A DNA stretch of 64,000 bases from Megasphaera geminata F0357 (GCF_000239275.1 NZ_JH417572.1:25860-89859), one strand, 5' to 3'; shown: positions 1 through 10,079, counted from the first letter of the stretch. Made by a program: numbers and translations. Notes: a model not told the origin generated them from the sequence alone.

Positions 1-198
1 AGCAAAGCGACGCAGGGCGTAACCCTTCACGAGCATTTCGGATACAGGCAGGATATCCGTTCATTGCGTCCGCATACCCGGCAAAACCCCATTCTTCTAT
101 GAAAAAAAGAACAGTTCTATCTTTTCTTACACATATAAAAGTAATATACTATGTATACTGTTTTTTAAACTTTATTGCAGCGGACCAAGGAGACTCTC
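1..198. other. Upstream non-coding region of guaD
   Basis: I could not assign a gene here. Short open stretches run off the left edge in several frames on both strands (for example a minus-strand frame open from about position 65 to 1), but none has a convincing start or a product I recognise. Positions 145-150 and 154-159 each read TATACT and could serve as -10 elements for guaD. No purine-riboswitch core was recognised. Confidence 0.3.
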
Positions 199-1556
199 AT
201 GACCTATTCGCTTGTCCTTCAAGCCACGGCCTTTCACAGCACGGGGCCGGAATCCTTTGAAATACTGGAAAACCGTCTCTTTTGCATTAACCGTGACGGT
301 ACGCTAGGCGCAGTCCTGGCGCCGGGCGATCCGGCCTGCGGCCCTTGCCTGGACGAGTCAAAACGCGCGGGTATATTCACCCGGCTCGGGAAAGGGCAAT
401 TCCTCTTGCCCGGATTCATTGACACACACGTACACGCACCGCAATGGGCCCAGGTCGGCAAAGCGCTTGACACGAATTTGCCGGTCTGGCTGAAAAACTA
501 TACCTTCCCGCTCGAAGCGGCATATAAAAATTTGGACTTCGCGCAGGAAATCTATGCGGATCTCGTCGATACGCTCACAGCAAACGGAACGACGACGGCA
601 CAATACTTCGGTTCCGTCCATCCGGCGCCGAACAAGCTTCTCGCCGACATTTGCGCCGCCAAAGGACAACGGGCCTTTATCGGCAAAGTTGTCATGGATC
701 TTCCCGATCAGTGCCCCGATTACTATCGTGACGAATCGGCGGAAACGGCCCTGGCCGATACGGAAGAGTTTCTCCGCTACTGCGCGGGACTGAACAGGAC
801 AGTGCCGCAAGACATTGTCGGCGTTATTACGCCCCGCTTCATTCCGGCCTGCAGTGACGAAGCACTCCGCGGGCTCGGCGCATTGGCGGCCGAATACGGC
901 GCACCCGTCCAATCACATTGTTCCGAAGGCGACTGGGAACACGCCTTTGTCATGGCGAGAACGGGCCTGCGTGATACAAAAGCGCATCTAAGGTACGGCC
1001 TTCTCACACAACGTACGACCCTGGCTCACTCCGTCTATTTAAACGATGACGATGCCGTCCTTTATAAAAAATACGGCGCCAATATTGCGCACAGCCCGCT
1101 TTCGAATATTTTTTTCGCCGGCTCCGTCTGCCCCGTCCGGCGTCGCCTGGATCAAGGGGTTATCGTTTCTTTGGCAACGGACATCTCCGCCGGCTACACG
1201 CCTTCCATGTTTGATGCCATGCGCCAGGCCGTCCTCTCATCACGCATTCTGACGAGCGGCACGGATCCCGCCGCACCTGCGGCACGGCGCGGCAGCCCCG
1301 GCTCGGCCATTGACTTTCGCCACGCCTTCTATATGGCGACTCTCGGCGGTGCGACGGCGCTGCGTATCAAGGCCGGCCAGTTCAAAAAAGGCAATGCGTT
1401 CGATGCGTTCGTATTCGATTGCAATGCGCCGTACAGCACAGCCGCTGCTATGAAAGCGACACGCTTACGGATATGCTGCAAAAAATAATTTTTACCGGAC
1501 AACGTCAAAATATAACCTCTCTCTGGATACAGGGAAAGCCCGTCACACTTCACTAG
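199..1556 (+). CDS. guaD: Guanine deaminase (C-terminal frame interrupted)
   Basis: Zinc-dependent amidohydrolase converting guanine to xanthine and ammonia in the cytosol. The N-terminal PGFIDTHVHAPQ metal site, a central HCSEGDWEH segment, HSPLSNIFF and the ATDISAGYTPSMFDAMR stretch are typical of the family. The start at 199 is chosen because AAGGAG lies just upstream; an earlier TTG at 175 is less likely. The frame as written stops at 1488. The expected C-terminus (TDMLQKIIFTG to GKPVTLH) continues in another frame to 1556, so one T is probably missing near 1451. The purine permease starts 8 bases further on, implying a purine-salvage operon. Confidence 0.85.
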
Positions 1557-1563
1557 GAGATTT

Positions 1564-2931
1564 ATGTCGACAGAAGAATTGCAAACCCAACACTACGAAG
1601 GTTCGCTCCTCGTACAGCCTGATGAAGCCTTGCCGCCGCTCCAGTCGCTGCTTCTCGGTCTGCAGCATCTGCTGGCCATGGACATTTACGTTGTCCCCTT
1701 TATTATCGCAGGGATTTTGTCCTTATCTATTCAGGATTCGGCTTTTCTCATTCAGGCCACCTTTATCGCCAGCGGTCTGGGCACGCTCATCCAATCGCGT
1801 TTTCTCATGAAACTGCCTGTTGCCCAAGGACCTTCCTACGTTCCCATCGGCGCGATCGCCGGCATCGCCTTGGCGCACGGTACGGGTATCGACAGTCTGG
1901 CAGCCGTCTTCGGCGCGATTCTTGCCGGCAGCCTTGTCGTCTGCATACTCGGTCTCACCGGCATTGTGCGCAAAGCCATCAACTATTTCGTACCGCCGCT
2001 TGTCGGCGGTACGATCATCTTCGTCGTCGGGCTCTCCCTCATCCCCATCGGCCTGAAAGATAATATCTTCACCGTACACGGCACGGGTACGATTACGGAA
2101 AATATCGTCCTCGCTCTCGTTTCCGGCGGCGTTCTCACACTCTGCGTCATGTTCGGCCTTCATTTGGGAAAAAGGGGGAATTGGCTGCGCATCGGCTCCG
2201 TTATCATCGCCCTTATTGCTGGCTGTATTGTTGCCGCTTCACTGGGCCGCTTTTCTTTAAAAGCGGCGGAAGCCGCACCGTGGTTCTCCATGCCTCATTT
2301 TGCTTTTACCGGGTTTCCCGTCGTTTTCGACATGCCTGCCGTCATTACGATGGTCCTCATTTATATTGTTCTCCTGGCGGAAACCACGGGAACCTGGTTT
2401 GCCGTCAGCTCCGTTATTGAACGGCCGTTGACAAACGAACAGCTGGACAAAGGCATCCTCGGCGAAGGCCTCAGCTGCCTTATCGGCGGCCTGTTCGGCG
2501 GCACGCCGGCAACAGGCTACTCGACAAATGCCGGCCTTATTTCCATTACAGGCGTTGCCAGCCGGCATGCCTTTTACGGCTGTGCGTTCTGGATGGTCAT
2601 GTTCGGCCTCTCCAATAAATTGGCTACGCTCATCGCGTCCATTCCGGCGCCCGTCATCGGCGGAATCTTCGTAATCGTTTCGTCCATTATCGCCCTCAGC
2701 GGGTTCCGTGTCATTCGCCGGCTTGACCTGGATGAACGGAATATGTTTATCATCGGCTTACCGACCATTACAACGATGGCTCTCTATCTCCTGCCGCAGG
2801 ATTACGTAGCCGGTTTGCCGCCGCTTCTCCGCTATCTGTTAAGCTCGTCCATTGCGACTGCCGCTATGGTAGCCATTATTTTGAACAAAGCCCTGCCGCA
2901 GAAAATCAACTTATATAACGATAAAGACTGA
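1564..2931 (+). CDS. Uracil/xanthine permease family (NCS2) transporter
   Basis: Nucleobase:cation symporter of the NCS2 family, 455 residues, the usual length. Multiple hydrophobic segments are present. The QGPSYVPIG stretch in the first third and AETTGTWFAVSS in the middle match the NCS2 signature regions. A GGAGA ribosome site precedes the ATG. Because it directly follows guanine deaminase, the cargo is probably a purine (xanthine, guanine or urate), which fits uptake followed by deamination or use of xanthine. The exact substrate cannot be read from the sequence. The frame is intact. Confidence 0.85.
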   Translation: MSTEELQTQHYEGSLLVQPDEALPPLQSLLLGLQHLLAMDIYVVPFIIAGILSLSIQDSAFLIQATFIASGLGTLIQSRFLMKLPVAQGPSYVPIGAIAGIALAHGTGIDSLAAVFGAILAGSLVVCILGLTGIVRKAINYFVPPLVGGTIIFVVGLSLIPIGLKDNIFTVHGTGTITENIVLALVSGGVLTLCVMFGLHLGKRGNWLRIGSVIIALIAGCIVAASLGRFSLKAAEAAPWFSMPHFAFTGFPVVFDMPAVITMVLIYIVLLAETTGTWFAVSSVIERPLTNEQLDKGILGEGLSCLIGGLFGGTPATGYSTNAGLISITGVASRHAFYGCAFWMVMFGLSNKLATLIASIPAPVIGGIFVIVSSIIALSGFRVIRRLDLDERNMFIIGLPTITTMALYLLPQDYVAGLPPLLRYLLSSSIATAAMVAIILNKALPQKINLYNDKD

Positions 2932-2952
2932 GCCTTTGCTCACTAAAAGGAT

Positions 2953-3888
2953 GTGAACTTCTTGCCCGATTCACCGCATACCCACTACCGCCGCGGCCTT
3001 ATTGCCGCCTGCAGCAGCTTCATCATTTGGGGCACTCTGCCTTTATATTGGTATTTTTTATCTCACGTAGAAGCAGGTGAAATTCTCGCCCACCGCATTG
3101 CCTGGTCCTTCATTTTCATGATATTCGTCCTGATCTTTACGAGCCGCAAGCAATTGACGACGGACTTGCATTTCCTTGCACAAGACAAAAAACGTATAGG
3201 GTTTCTCATTCTTGCAGCCCTGCTCATTACAGCCAACTGGCTGATTTATATTTGGGCAGTCACGCACGGCCATGTCATCGACACGAGTATCGGCTACTAT
3301 TTGAACCCCCTTATTTCCGTGCTCCTCGGCGTCGTCTGTTTTTCCGAAAAATTAAGTATGCCCAAACAAATCAGTGTGGTCTTGGCAGGTATCGGCATTG
3401 CACTCATGACCTGGCAAAGCGGACACTTTCCCTGGATTGCCCTGTTGGTGTCCGGAACCTTTGCTCTGTACGGAGCCGTTAAGAAGGGGCTTCATCTCAA
3501 TCCCGTATCGAGCATTACCTTGGAAACCTTCATCGTCCTCGCTCCTTCTATTTTTTATATTTATAATTTAAGTCAAAACGGACGCGGTCATTTTCCGTTC
3601 GGCGATGTGACGACCGCCCTCTTATTACTCGGTGCCGGCATTGTCACGGCCGTTCCCTTGTTGCTCTTTTCGTACGGGGCCAACGAACTGCCCCTGAACG
3701 TCCTGGGCTTTACGCAATACATCAGCCCGACCCTGGCCTTTTTCTGGGGCATATTTTTCTTCCGCGAACCTTTCAGTGCGGATAATCTCATGTCCCTGTC
3801 TCTCATTTGGGTATCCTTAATTATCTTCAGCCTCGGCGAACGCCTGCAAACGCAAACATCCCGTTATAAGCAAAGGACACGCATATGA
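2953..3888 (+). CDS. rarD: RarD-type EamA-family transporter
   Basis: Ten-helix drug/metabolite transporter of the RarD subgroup, about 311 residues. The opening RRGLIAACSSFIIWGTLPLYW, then IAWSFIF, NWLIYIWAV and GYYLNPLISVLLG, are characteristic. The start is uncertain: AAAAGG lies only two bases before GTG 2953, so TTG 2962 is a reasonable alternative. The stop overlaps the start of the next gene by four bases (ATGA), implying translational coupling. RarD proteins are named for chloramphenicol-related phenotypes, but the physiological substrate is unknown. Confidence 0.8.
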   Translation: MNFLPDSPHTHYRRGLIAACSSFIIWGTLPLYWYFLSHVEAGEILAHRIAWSFIFMIFVLIFTSRKQLTTDLHFLAQDKKRIGFLILAALLITANWLIYIWAVTHGHVIDTSIGYYLNPLISVLLGVVCFSEKLSMPKQISVVLAGIGIALMTWQSGHFPWIALLVSGTFALYGAVKKGLHLNPVSSITLETFIVLAPSIFYIYNLSQNGRGHFPFGDVTTALLLLGAGIVTAVPLLLFSYGANELPLNVLGFTQYISPTLAFFWGIFFFREPFSADNLMSLSLIWVSLIIFSLGERLQTQTSRYKQRTRI

Positions 3889-4442
3889 TGACAATTAGAA
3901 CGGCATCTCCCGATGATGCACCGCGCCTTGCCGAAATTTACGCCTATTATGTAAAAAATACGGCTGTTTCCTTTGAGTATGACGTACCGACAACCGCCGA
4001 GTTCCGGTGCCGTATTATAGAAACATTAAGACAATACCCCTACTTTGTCGTTGAAGACACGGGAACCGTTCAAGGATATACTTATGCCGGCCCGTTTATG
4101 CCCAGAGCGGCTTACGCCTAGTCCTGCGAACTTTCCGTTTACGTAGCGCACGAAGCGCGGCACGGCGGGTTCGGGCATATGCTTTATGAACGCATGGAAA
4201 AAACACTGTACTCCATGGGAATAAAAAACCTCTACGCCTGCATCGGCTATCCGGAAAAAGAAGACGAATATCTGACGCGGGACAGCTTCAACTTCCATAA
4301 GCATCTGGGATTTAAGCAAATCGGATATTTTCGACACTACGGCTATAAGTTCGGACGGCCTTACAGTATGGTATGGCTGGAAAAGGTAATAGCCCGTGCC
4401 GAGCTGTCACCTGCACCGGTACAACCGTACGGGGACACATAA
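3885..4442 (+). pseudogene. GNAT N-acetyltransferase (phosphinothricin acetyltransferase-like), in-frame amber stop
   Basis: GCN5-related acetyltransferase transferring acetyl from acetyl-CoA to an amine. The N-terminus (IRTASPDDAPRLAEIYAYYV) and the C-terminal part (FNFHKHLGFKQIGYF, GRPYSMVWLEK) match the phosphinothricin-acetyltransferase-like group. The frame is interrupted by TAG at 4119-4121, within a segment reading AAYA-stop-SCELSVYV. Relatives usually have tryptophan there, so a single TGG to TAG change explains it. The downstream part stays in the same frame with no indel. The acetyl-CoA-binding region lies after the stop, so the truncated product should be inactive. Confidence 0.75.
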
Positions 4443-4479
4443 AAACGGTTCGGATGCATCCGAACCCGTTTTTATGTGT
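4435..4479. terminator. Bidirectional intrinsic terminator
   Basis: Near-perfect inverted repeat around the palindrome TTCGGATGCATCCGAA, flanked by A-run and T-run arms, lying between the convergent acetyltransferase and DUF805 genes. Confidence 0.85.
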
Positions 4480-4552
4480 CTGCATGCTGTCAACCGAAGA
4501 TAAATAATGACTATTATAACTAAGACGGCAACAGACTGCTACATATAAGAAT

Positions 4553-5233
4553 TTACATATAAGCCATACGGATAAAATTCCCTATTTCAATACCGGAAAA
4601 GAGAACCCATGGGATGATGACACCGAGTACAATCATCAGAGCGGAAGGGCTGGCCGTTTTGCCGATACGCGCCGCCTGTTCGGAAGTGAGGCTGACATAG
4701 TTCGATTTCCTGCCGTAGAAATTATATGTTTCCTGCCCTTCCGAAAGGAAAAGGATAAGCAAATAAATGCTGCCGAAGGGGATGATGCTAACAAGCAGCC
4801 ACCAGCCGCTCTTATTGACATCATGCAGGCGGCGTACACTGAGACAAAGGAAAGGAAGGAATAACGCAAGCTCGCAGAGTATCATAAGTATAAAACCCGT
4901 ATAGGGTATAAACAATCCGAATAACCCTAAAACGGAAAAAAGCATCATAGCCGTACCGCTGAACTTCCAATATTCGCCGCGCGATGCGCGGCCCTGTATA
5001 ACAGCATATTTTTTTGTCACTATGTATATAAAATTTTCTATAAAGCCTTTGCCGCGAACGACCTCCAATTCTTCATTCGACAACGCAGACACATCCGTCG
5101 GTCCGCAGGAATTTTTGCCGTAAGCGGCCGTATAGGCATCATTTTCCATTGCGTCCCCCGTCACAAGCGCGCCGCATTCAGCACAAAACTTTTGATCGTC
5201 GGCGACAGGAGAGCCGCATTTCGTACAAAACAT
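4553..5233 (-). CDS. DUF805 membrane protein with N-terminal zinc ribbon
   Basis: About 226 residues. The N-terminus has MFCTKCGSPV and KFCAECGA, a CxxC-CxxC zinc ribbon, followed by a linker and a DUF805 domain of about four membrane helices (motifs ASRGEYW and SVRRLHDVNKSGWW). The start at 5233 is supported by GGAAG upstream; an earlier in-frame ATG at 5296 lacks a ribosome site. The function of the family is unknown, and the zinc ribbon suggests a cytosolic binding part. No operon partner is obvious. Confidence 0.75.
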   Translation of the reverse strand: MFCTKCGSPVADDQKFCAECGALVTGDAMENDAYTAAYGKNSCGPTDVSALSNEELEVVRGKGFIENFIYIVTKKYAVIQGRASRGEYWKFSGTAMMLFSVLGLFGLFIPYTGFILMILCELALFLPFLCLSVRRLHDVNKSGWWLLVSIIPFGSIYLLILFLSEGQETYNFYGRKSNYVSLTSEQAARIGKTASPSALMIVLGVIIPWVLFSGIEIGNFIRMAYM

Positions 5234-5310
5234 ACCGTCACTTCCTTTTATCATTAAAATTAAATGCACTGTCGGCAGGCAACAAGTGTTCACCACGACA
5301 TACCCGCACC

Positions 5311-5352
5311 TGAAAAGGCGTCGTCTCCGGGAGACGACGCCACCGTTTTTCA
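5311..5352 (-). terminator. Intrinsic terminator of the 5350-5700 gene
   Basis: GGCGTCGTCTCC/GGAGACGACGCC hairpin followed, in the minus direction, by TTTTCAGG. Confidence 0.75.
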
Positions 5353-5700
5353 GGACAGCAAGACTTTTTCATTTTTTACAACGTCAAGAGCCGCCGTGCA
5401 GGCATCACAATCACAATATTCAGCTCCCCGGGCTTTAATGTCTCTGGCGTGCGCTTCCAGCGCTTTGGCGCCGGCTTCACCGAGAACTTCCGCGGCAACG
5501 GGAGAGCCGGCAAAAGCGATGGTTTCATCCACTGTACTGATATCGGCTTTCGCTTCTTCTACGAGCACTGCCGCCGCCGCATTCTCACGTTCTGTTCCGA
5601 CCGCGTCCAAATATGCCTGTCCGGCCTTTTTAAGACCTTCATAGGCGGACGGAGCGGCAACTATTTTACGAACCGCCTCTATTACATCTTGTTTATTCAT
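5350..5700 (-). CDS. Conserved small protein with C-terminal CDCDAC motif
   Basis: A 116-residue, mostly helical, acidic cytosolic protein ending in EYCDCDACTAALDVV. I recall similar short proteins with a CDCxAC motif in anaerobic Firmicutes, some misnamed as Hsp90. No reliable function is known. The cysteine cluster could bind metal or act in redox chemistry, but that is inference. It stands alone with its own terminator. Confidence 0.6.
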   Translation of the reverse strand: MNKQDVIEAVRKIVAAPSAYEGLKKAGQAYLDAVGTERENAAAAVLVEEAKADISTVDETIAFAGSPVAAEVLGEAGAKALEAHARDIKARGAEYCDCDACTAALDVVKNEKVLLS

Positions 5701-5930
5701 ATAGCCTACCCCCTAAAAGAACCATAAATTAGCACTGTACAGGTACAGTATAACACAGGCCGTAAACAAATGAAAATAAATTCACATGAACCCGTTCGGC
5801 CGTTCGACGGGCGGAACAATTAAGCCCCCGATAAGTTGATTAATATACCCGGTGCACCGTATCTAACAGATAGGTTACAGAGAAAAGCGTTACCTCCGTC
5901 TGCCGTGCCGCAAGGCCTTTTTCGGTCCGG
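5701..5930. other. Non-coding region upstream of the CDCDAC gene
   Basis: No ORF is convincing here. It contains CGGTGCACCG, a perfect 10-base palindrome near 5850-5860, and TATCT-AAC-AGATA just after it, which may be operator-like. This is the promoter side of the 5350-5700 gene and the end of the hydrogenase-like gene. Confidence 0.3.
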
Positions 5931-7160
5931 TCAGAATTGTCTGTCGTAGAGATGGCTTTTTGTCAGGAATTCTTCTACCGTATTAAAGCCGAGCGCCTTA
6001 AGCATCCCGATAACATAGGGATTTTCCATAGGCGTTTCAAATTCCGCTGCGTCGGCATATGCCTGAACCTGCTTTTTCCCTTCTTCTTTCGGAATGATGG
6101 CGCGGGGGCCGCCGACGCAGCCGCCGATGCACCCCATACCTTCAAAGAAGTTACCGTCGCGGTTACCCGCAAGAATATCGTTAATCATTTCTTTACAGCC
6201 GGGAACCCCGTCAGCACGCCGTGTTGCCAGTTTGATCTTCCTGTCTGGATTCAGCTTTTCAAGAGTTCTTTTAACGGCAGCGGCAACCCCGCCGGCATAG
6301 GCATAGCTGATACCCGTCGTCGAAGCATGCGGCTGAGAGTCCTCAGGCATTTCCGCCGGGTTCAAATTCGTCACGGTCAGAAGATCACGCAATTCCTGAT
6401 AAGTCAGGACATAATCAATAGCACCTTCTATATCAGGTTCGTTTTTTTCAGCTTTTTTAGCCAGGCACGGCCCGATAAAAACGGTCTTCGCCTGCGGATG
6501 AAGTGCCTTTACCGTCCTGCCGCCGGCAATCATCGGGGATACTGAACCGGGTACATTCGGCAGAAGCTGATGATAGAGCTTTTTAATCATGGCAATCCAC
6601 ATGGGGCAACAACAACTGGTTAACTGGAAATCATTTTCGGAGCGGATATTTTTATCGAATTCGAGAGCTTCTTTCAAAGTCAAAATATCGGCAAAGGCCG
6701 CGACTTCCAGCATGCCCGTAAAACCGAGCGCTTTCAGGGTTGCACGCATCTTCCCCAGCGTTACGTCCGCACCGAACTGACCGGCAATAGCGGGGGCGAC
6801 AAGAGCGTAAACAGGGCCGTCATACTGATGAAGCTCCTGTACGACAGGGATAATATCTTTCTTTGTCTTCAGGCTTTCCATTTCACACGCATCGATACAT
6901 GCCTGACAGCCGACGCACTTTTTCGGGTCGACGGCGATGCCGACTTCACCTCCCGGCTTCAGCGCATCCCATTCACAGGCATCCTCACAATGCCGTTCAT
7001 CAGGCGGACACAGACAAGGTTTCACGCGCACAACCGTACCGTCATCGGGCAGAACGAGACACTCGACAATTTTCGGATCAGCACCTTCAGGAGCCAACTC
7101 CACTTTACCGTCCGCCGCATTCTTGAGCATAGTAAAATACAATTCATCTAGCGTATCCAT
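5931..7160 (-). CDS. [FeFe]-hydrogenase-like protein (H-cluster domain plus ferredoxin domain)
   Basis: About 409 residues. A ferredoxin-like N-terminal part has CLCPPDERHCEDAC (about 49-62) and CVGCQACIDAC (about 82-92). It is followed by a hydrogenase large-subunit domain with L1 TSCCCP (181-186), L2 GPCLAKK (230-236) and L3 EGMGCIGGCVGG (340-351). These supply the cysteines expected to hold the H-cluster, but L1 and L2 differ from the TSCCP and MPC of classical producing enzymes. It may therefore belong to a poorly studied or sensory-type group. The start at 7160 is preceded by GGAGGG. No HydEFG maturases lie in the window. Confidence 0.75.
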   Translation of the reverse strand: MDTLDELYFTMLKNAADGKVELAPEGADPKIVECLVLPDDGTVVRVKPCLCPPDERHCEDACEWDALKPGGEVGIAVDPKKCVGCQACIDACEMESLKTKKDIIPVVQELHQYDGPVYALVAPAIAGQFGADVTLGKMRATLKALGFTGMLEVAAFADILTLKEALEFDKNIRSENDFQLTSCCCPMWIAMIKKLYHQLLPNVPGSVSPMIAGGRTVKALHPQAKTVFIGPCLAKKAEKNEPDIEGAIDYVLTYQELRDLLTVTNLNPAEMPEDSQPHASTTGISYAYAGGVAAAVKRTLEKLNPDRKIKLATRRADGVPGCKEMINDILAGNRDGNFFEGMGCIGGCVGGPRAIIPKEEGKKQVQAYADAAEFETPMENPYVIGMLKALGFNTVEEFLTKSHLYDRQF

Positions 7161-7271
7161 CCGTTTTCCCTCCAAATAAAGCACAAAGACGTATTCTTTA
7201 GCGTCATTATATGCTTTCGCAAAGAGAATAACAATGGTCTTTTTCCATGCTTTCATATGAATTGAGAATAA

Positions 7272-8508
7272 TCAGTCACGCCTTGTCTGCACGATCGCAT
7301 CATCAATAACCGTGCCGTCGACCTTACAGGCACGGATACGATAGGCATCGGGCCGCACTTCCAGTTCTATGTACACAGGCATATCCAAGGGATTATAGTA
7401 AACCGCGTCAAAAGAACGCTTACGGGCATCACGCCACCCTTCGGAACCGGAACGGCCCGTCGTAATATAAACGGTGCCGCTTTTGTCTGCCGCACCGGCC
7501 CTAAGCGGCACGGAGCGGGCGTAACAATGTTCATGAGCCGTCAGTACGAGAGGTACCCTGTATTTATCAAAAACAGGCAGGAAGGCGGCGCCGATGGTGT
7601 CGACTTGTCCTGAATACGGTGTGCTCCACGGCGAACGATGCATGAGAATGATAAGGCGCTGCTTGCGTTTCACGGCTTCTTCCAAATCGGCGTCGAGCCA
7701 GGCGGCTCCATCCGTAAGCATGGTCGGGTTTTGCTCGCGCAGCTCCTCATAGTCCGTGTTCAGGCTCACATAATGAACATCCCCGTAATCAAAAGAATAC
7801 GCTAATTTGCGCTGCCCTTTCGGTCCGTTTTCCGGGACCGGGAACAGAGCCGTATATATTTCCGGCGGCGCAAAGGACCAGTCCAGACTGTACGCCTCAT
7901 GATTACCGAGAACAGGTGCAAAGGGAAGATGTGCCAAAGGCCTCCCTCCTTCCAGCCAAGGCCCGCCATTGGAACCAAGCCTGGCCGTTATCCGTTAAAT
8001 CTCCCATACCGATCCAGAAAACCGCATCATTGCTATTTGTTGCCGCCGCCTGTACCGTTTTGCCCCACACATCGTAATCAACGGACTGCGAATCGCCCAT
8101 AACGATGACTTTGTATGTATTTTCTTTCTTCTTGCCCGTCTTAAACGACTGCCACTCTTTCATCTCCGCAGCCGACCCGATGCGGAACTCATATACCGTC
8201 TCCGGTTCAAGGTCATGCATGGCCGCACTGTAAGTATACGGCGCCTGTTGCCAATCGGCATTGTACCGCGGCGGCCGCGGTTGTTCGGTTACGGGAACCT
8301 GTATTTCCTGCGCGTCTTTCCGCTTACGATATATAAAGCGATAATCGGATCGTCCTTCCGCATCCTGCCAGGTAACGGAGCGCGACACGGCCCCGTCGGC
8401 GCCGACAACCTGCAGCACATATTCAGCCGCGGCGTAAGACGGGCCGATACCGCCCAAAAAGCCGATTACCGCCGCAAGGACAGCAGCGCATAATACGATG
8501 CGTCTCAT
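7272..8508 (-). CDS. Secreted metallophosphatase (purple acid phosphatase-like), frame interrupted
   Basis: The N-terminus is a signal peptide (MRRIVLCAAVLAAV to SYAAAE). A fibronectin-like domain follows (YTYSAAMHDLEPETVYEFRIG), then a calcineurin-type phosphoesterase domain with MGDSQ, GMGDLTDNG, LGNHEAY, LMHRSPW and TAHEHCYAR, which carry the metal ligands. It probably hydrolyses phosphomonoesters outside the cytoplasm. The frame breaks near 7958, where CCTTGG should probably read CCTGG, giving WLEGGRPLAHLPFAPVLGNHE. The start at 8508 is an ATG; TTG 8514 is an alternative. Confidence 0.8.
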
Positions 8509-8615
8509 TTCCAATCAACCCTTTCACAATATATAGTAACCGGTACGATTATACCAGAACCGACAAAAGAAAAAGAAGGTCCTTCGCAAGAAGAACCTTC
8601 CTGTCCGAACATGTA

Positions 8616-9907
8616 TTAAATCATGGCTATGAAGGGCGACACGACGAGGAGAATACCCGAAAAGACGATAAGGTTGAGAATACTGCCTTTATACTGATGA
8701 AGCGAAGCCACCTTGTAAACGAGATATGCCGGAATAAGGCAGCCGATACAACCGAGGATAGGTCCCAGGAAGGACAGCAGTTTCAATACGGGAGCATTTA
8801 GAACGATTGCGCTCCACGATACGGCAACGGCAAAGACGAGAATGCCTCTGGCAACAACTTCACGATTGATCTTTTCTGCCGGTACGGCGCGTGAAAGAAG
8901 GTTCATGGCAATACCGGTGCATGCTTCTTTGAAGCCGAGGAAAACACTGAAAAATGCGGTTACGACAGCAAAGATATTGAGAACAAGACTGAAAATTTTA
9001 ACAACATCGCCATCTGCACCCTTGGCTACCATAGCGAGGGCGGAAATATTATGAGTATATGCTTCCACCGCCTGTTCGTGGCCCATTGCCAGGTTGAAGG
9101 ACATGGCGTACGAGAAAATGGTAATGAACAGCACGAAGAAGGCAATCTTCATGGCCCGCATCGCTTTAAAACGGGCTACGTAAATGGATTTATGATGGGA
9201 CCGGTAGGAAATAACCATCGGGCTGAGGCAGGGGATAAAGATGATCGACGTCAAGGTATAGGAAGCATGATGATCGTCTGCTTGATGATATAAGCAATGT
9301 CGGGAAATTCCCCGATATTCGCCAAATCCCAGGATTGAATCATGAGCAGGCCGAGACAGGCGACAACACAAAGCTTCGTCAAAACCATGAGCGTGGAAAC
9401 CTTGAAGATAAGCTTTTCACCGCGTGAAGCGATAGCCACCATAAAGCAGATCACAGCCAAGCCGTAAAGCGGATTTTCCGAAAGAAGCCCGTCCGTTACG
9501 CCGAAAGACTGAAGAAAGGACGCACTGTCATTAGTAAGCGCCGTAGAATACATGAATACGCAAATCAGGCTCATCATAAAATATAAAATGCCGAGAATAA
9601 AGCCCCAGTTCTTGCCGAGATACCCTCCGATAACACTGGGATAATCGTCGCAGTCGGGCGAATCGACCAAAGTATTAATGAAAAGACGCTGCAATAAATA
9701 AATCGACGGGTACGCGATAGCCGCCGAAAGCAGGAATACCCATACCCCGACAAGGCCGACCTGTACGGGCAGAAAAACGATCCCCGCCCCGATAGCCATG
9801 CCGATGCTCATAACAATCCAACCCCAGTCGGTACTGTCAAACTTGACGGCATTTTTCCATTCCGTCTCGGACATACCGGCCTGTCTTGCTAAACTACTCG
9901 TTGACAT
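8616..9907 (-). CDS. Amino-acid transporter, SdaC/HAAAP (serine-threonine or aromatic) family, frame interrupted
   Basis: Eleven-helix amino-acid:proton symporter family. The N-terminal region DWGWIVMSIGMAIGAGIVFLP and the later FIPCLSPMVISYRSHH and FSVFLGFKEA segments fit SdaC/YhjV-like transporters. The frame breaks near 9260, where one base is missing in a CC run; correction gives MLPYTLTSIIFIPCLSPMV. GGAGGT precedes the ATG at 9907. A 23-residue hydrophobic ORF lies about 100 bases upstream on the same strand, and an XRE-type regulator diverges from the promoter region. Serine or threonine is a plausible cargo by family. Confidence 0.8.
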
Positions 9908-10007
9908 ATATGTGACCTCCGAACTGTGTTAAATCACTGTATTTCCGCTGCCCGGTTACCCTGTTCTCCGGGAGCGTCTTAAATCGTACGTACCGAAATT
10001 ACGCTTC

Positions 10008-10079
10008 TTAAATCATGATCATCCCGTACAGCGCATGCACGGAAAAAGCCAAAACGAAAAGTGTGCCGATCTGTGTCAT
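10008..10079 (-). CDS. Small hydrophobic ORF (23 aa) in front of the amino-acid transporter
   Basis: Reads MTQIGTLFVLAFSVHALYG then MIMI, a single predicted membrane helix. It has a strong ribosome site (GAGAGGAGCAGAACT) ahead of the ATG and ends with TAA 100 bases before the transporter start. The arrangement resembles small accessory subunits such as MetS next to sodium-symporter-type amino-acid carriers, though I know no such subunit for this transporter family. It could instead be a regulatory leader ORF. Confidence 0.5.
   Translation of the reverse strand: MTQIGTLFVLAFSVHALYGMIMI

Noticed and set aside
100-198. Purine riboswitch before guaD
   Set aside because: The conserved junction sequences of the class were not found.
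175-1488. Start of guaD at TTG 175
   Set aside because: ATG 199 has a clear AAGGAG site and begins the conserved protein; the extra eight residues have no support.
4119-4121. Amber codon read as pyrrolysine
   Set aside because: The position is usually Trp in this family and no methylamine methyltransferase or pyl gene is present in the window.
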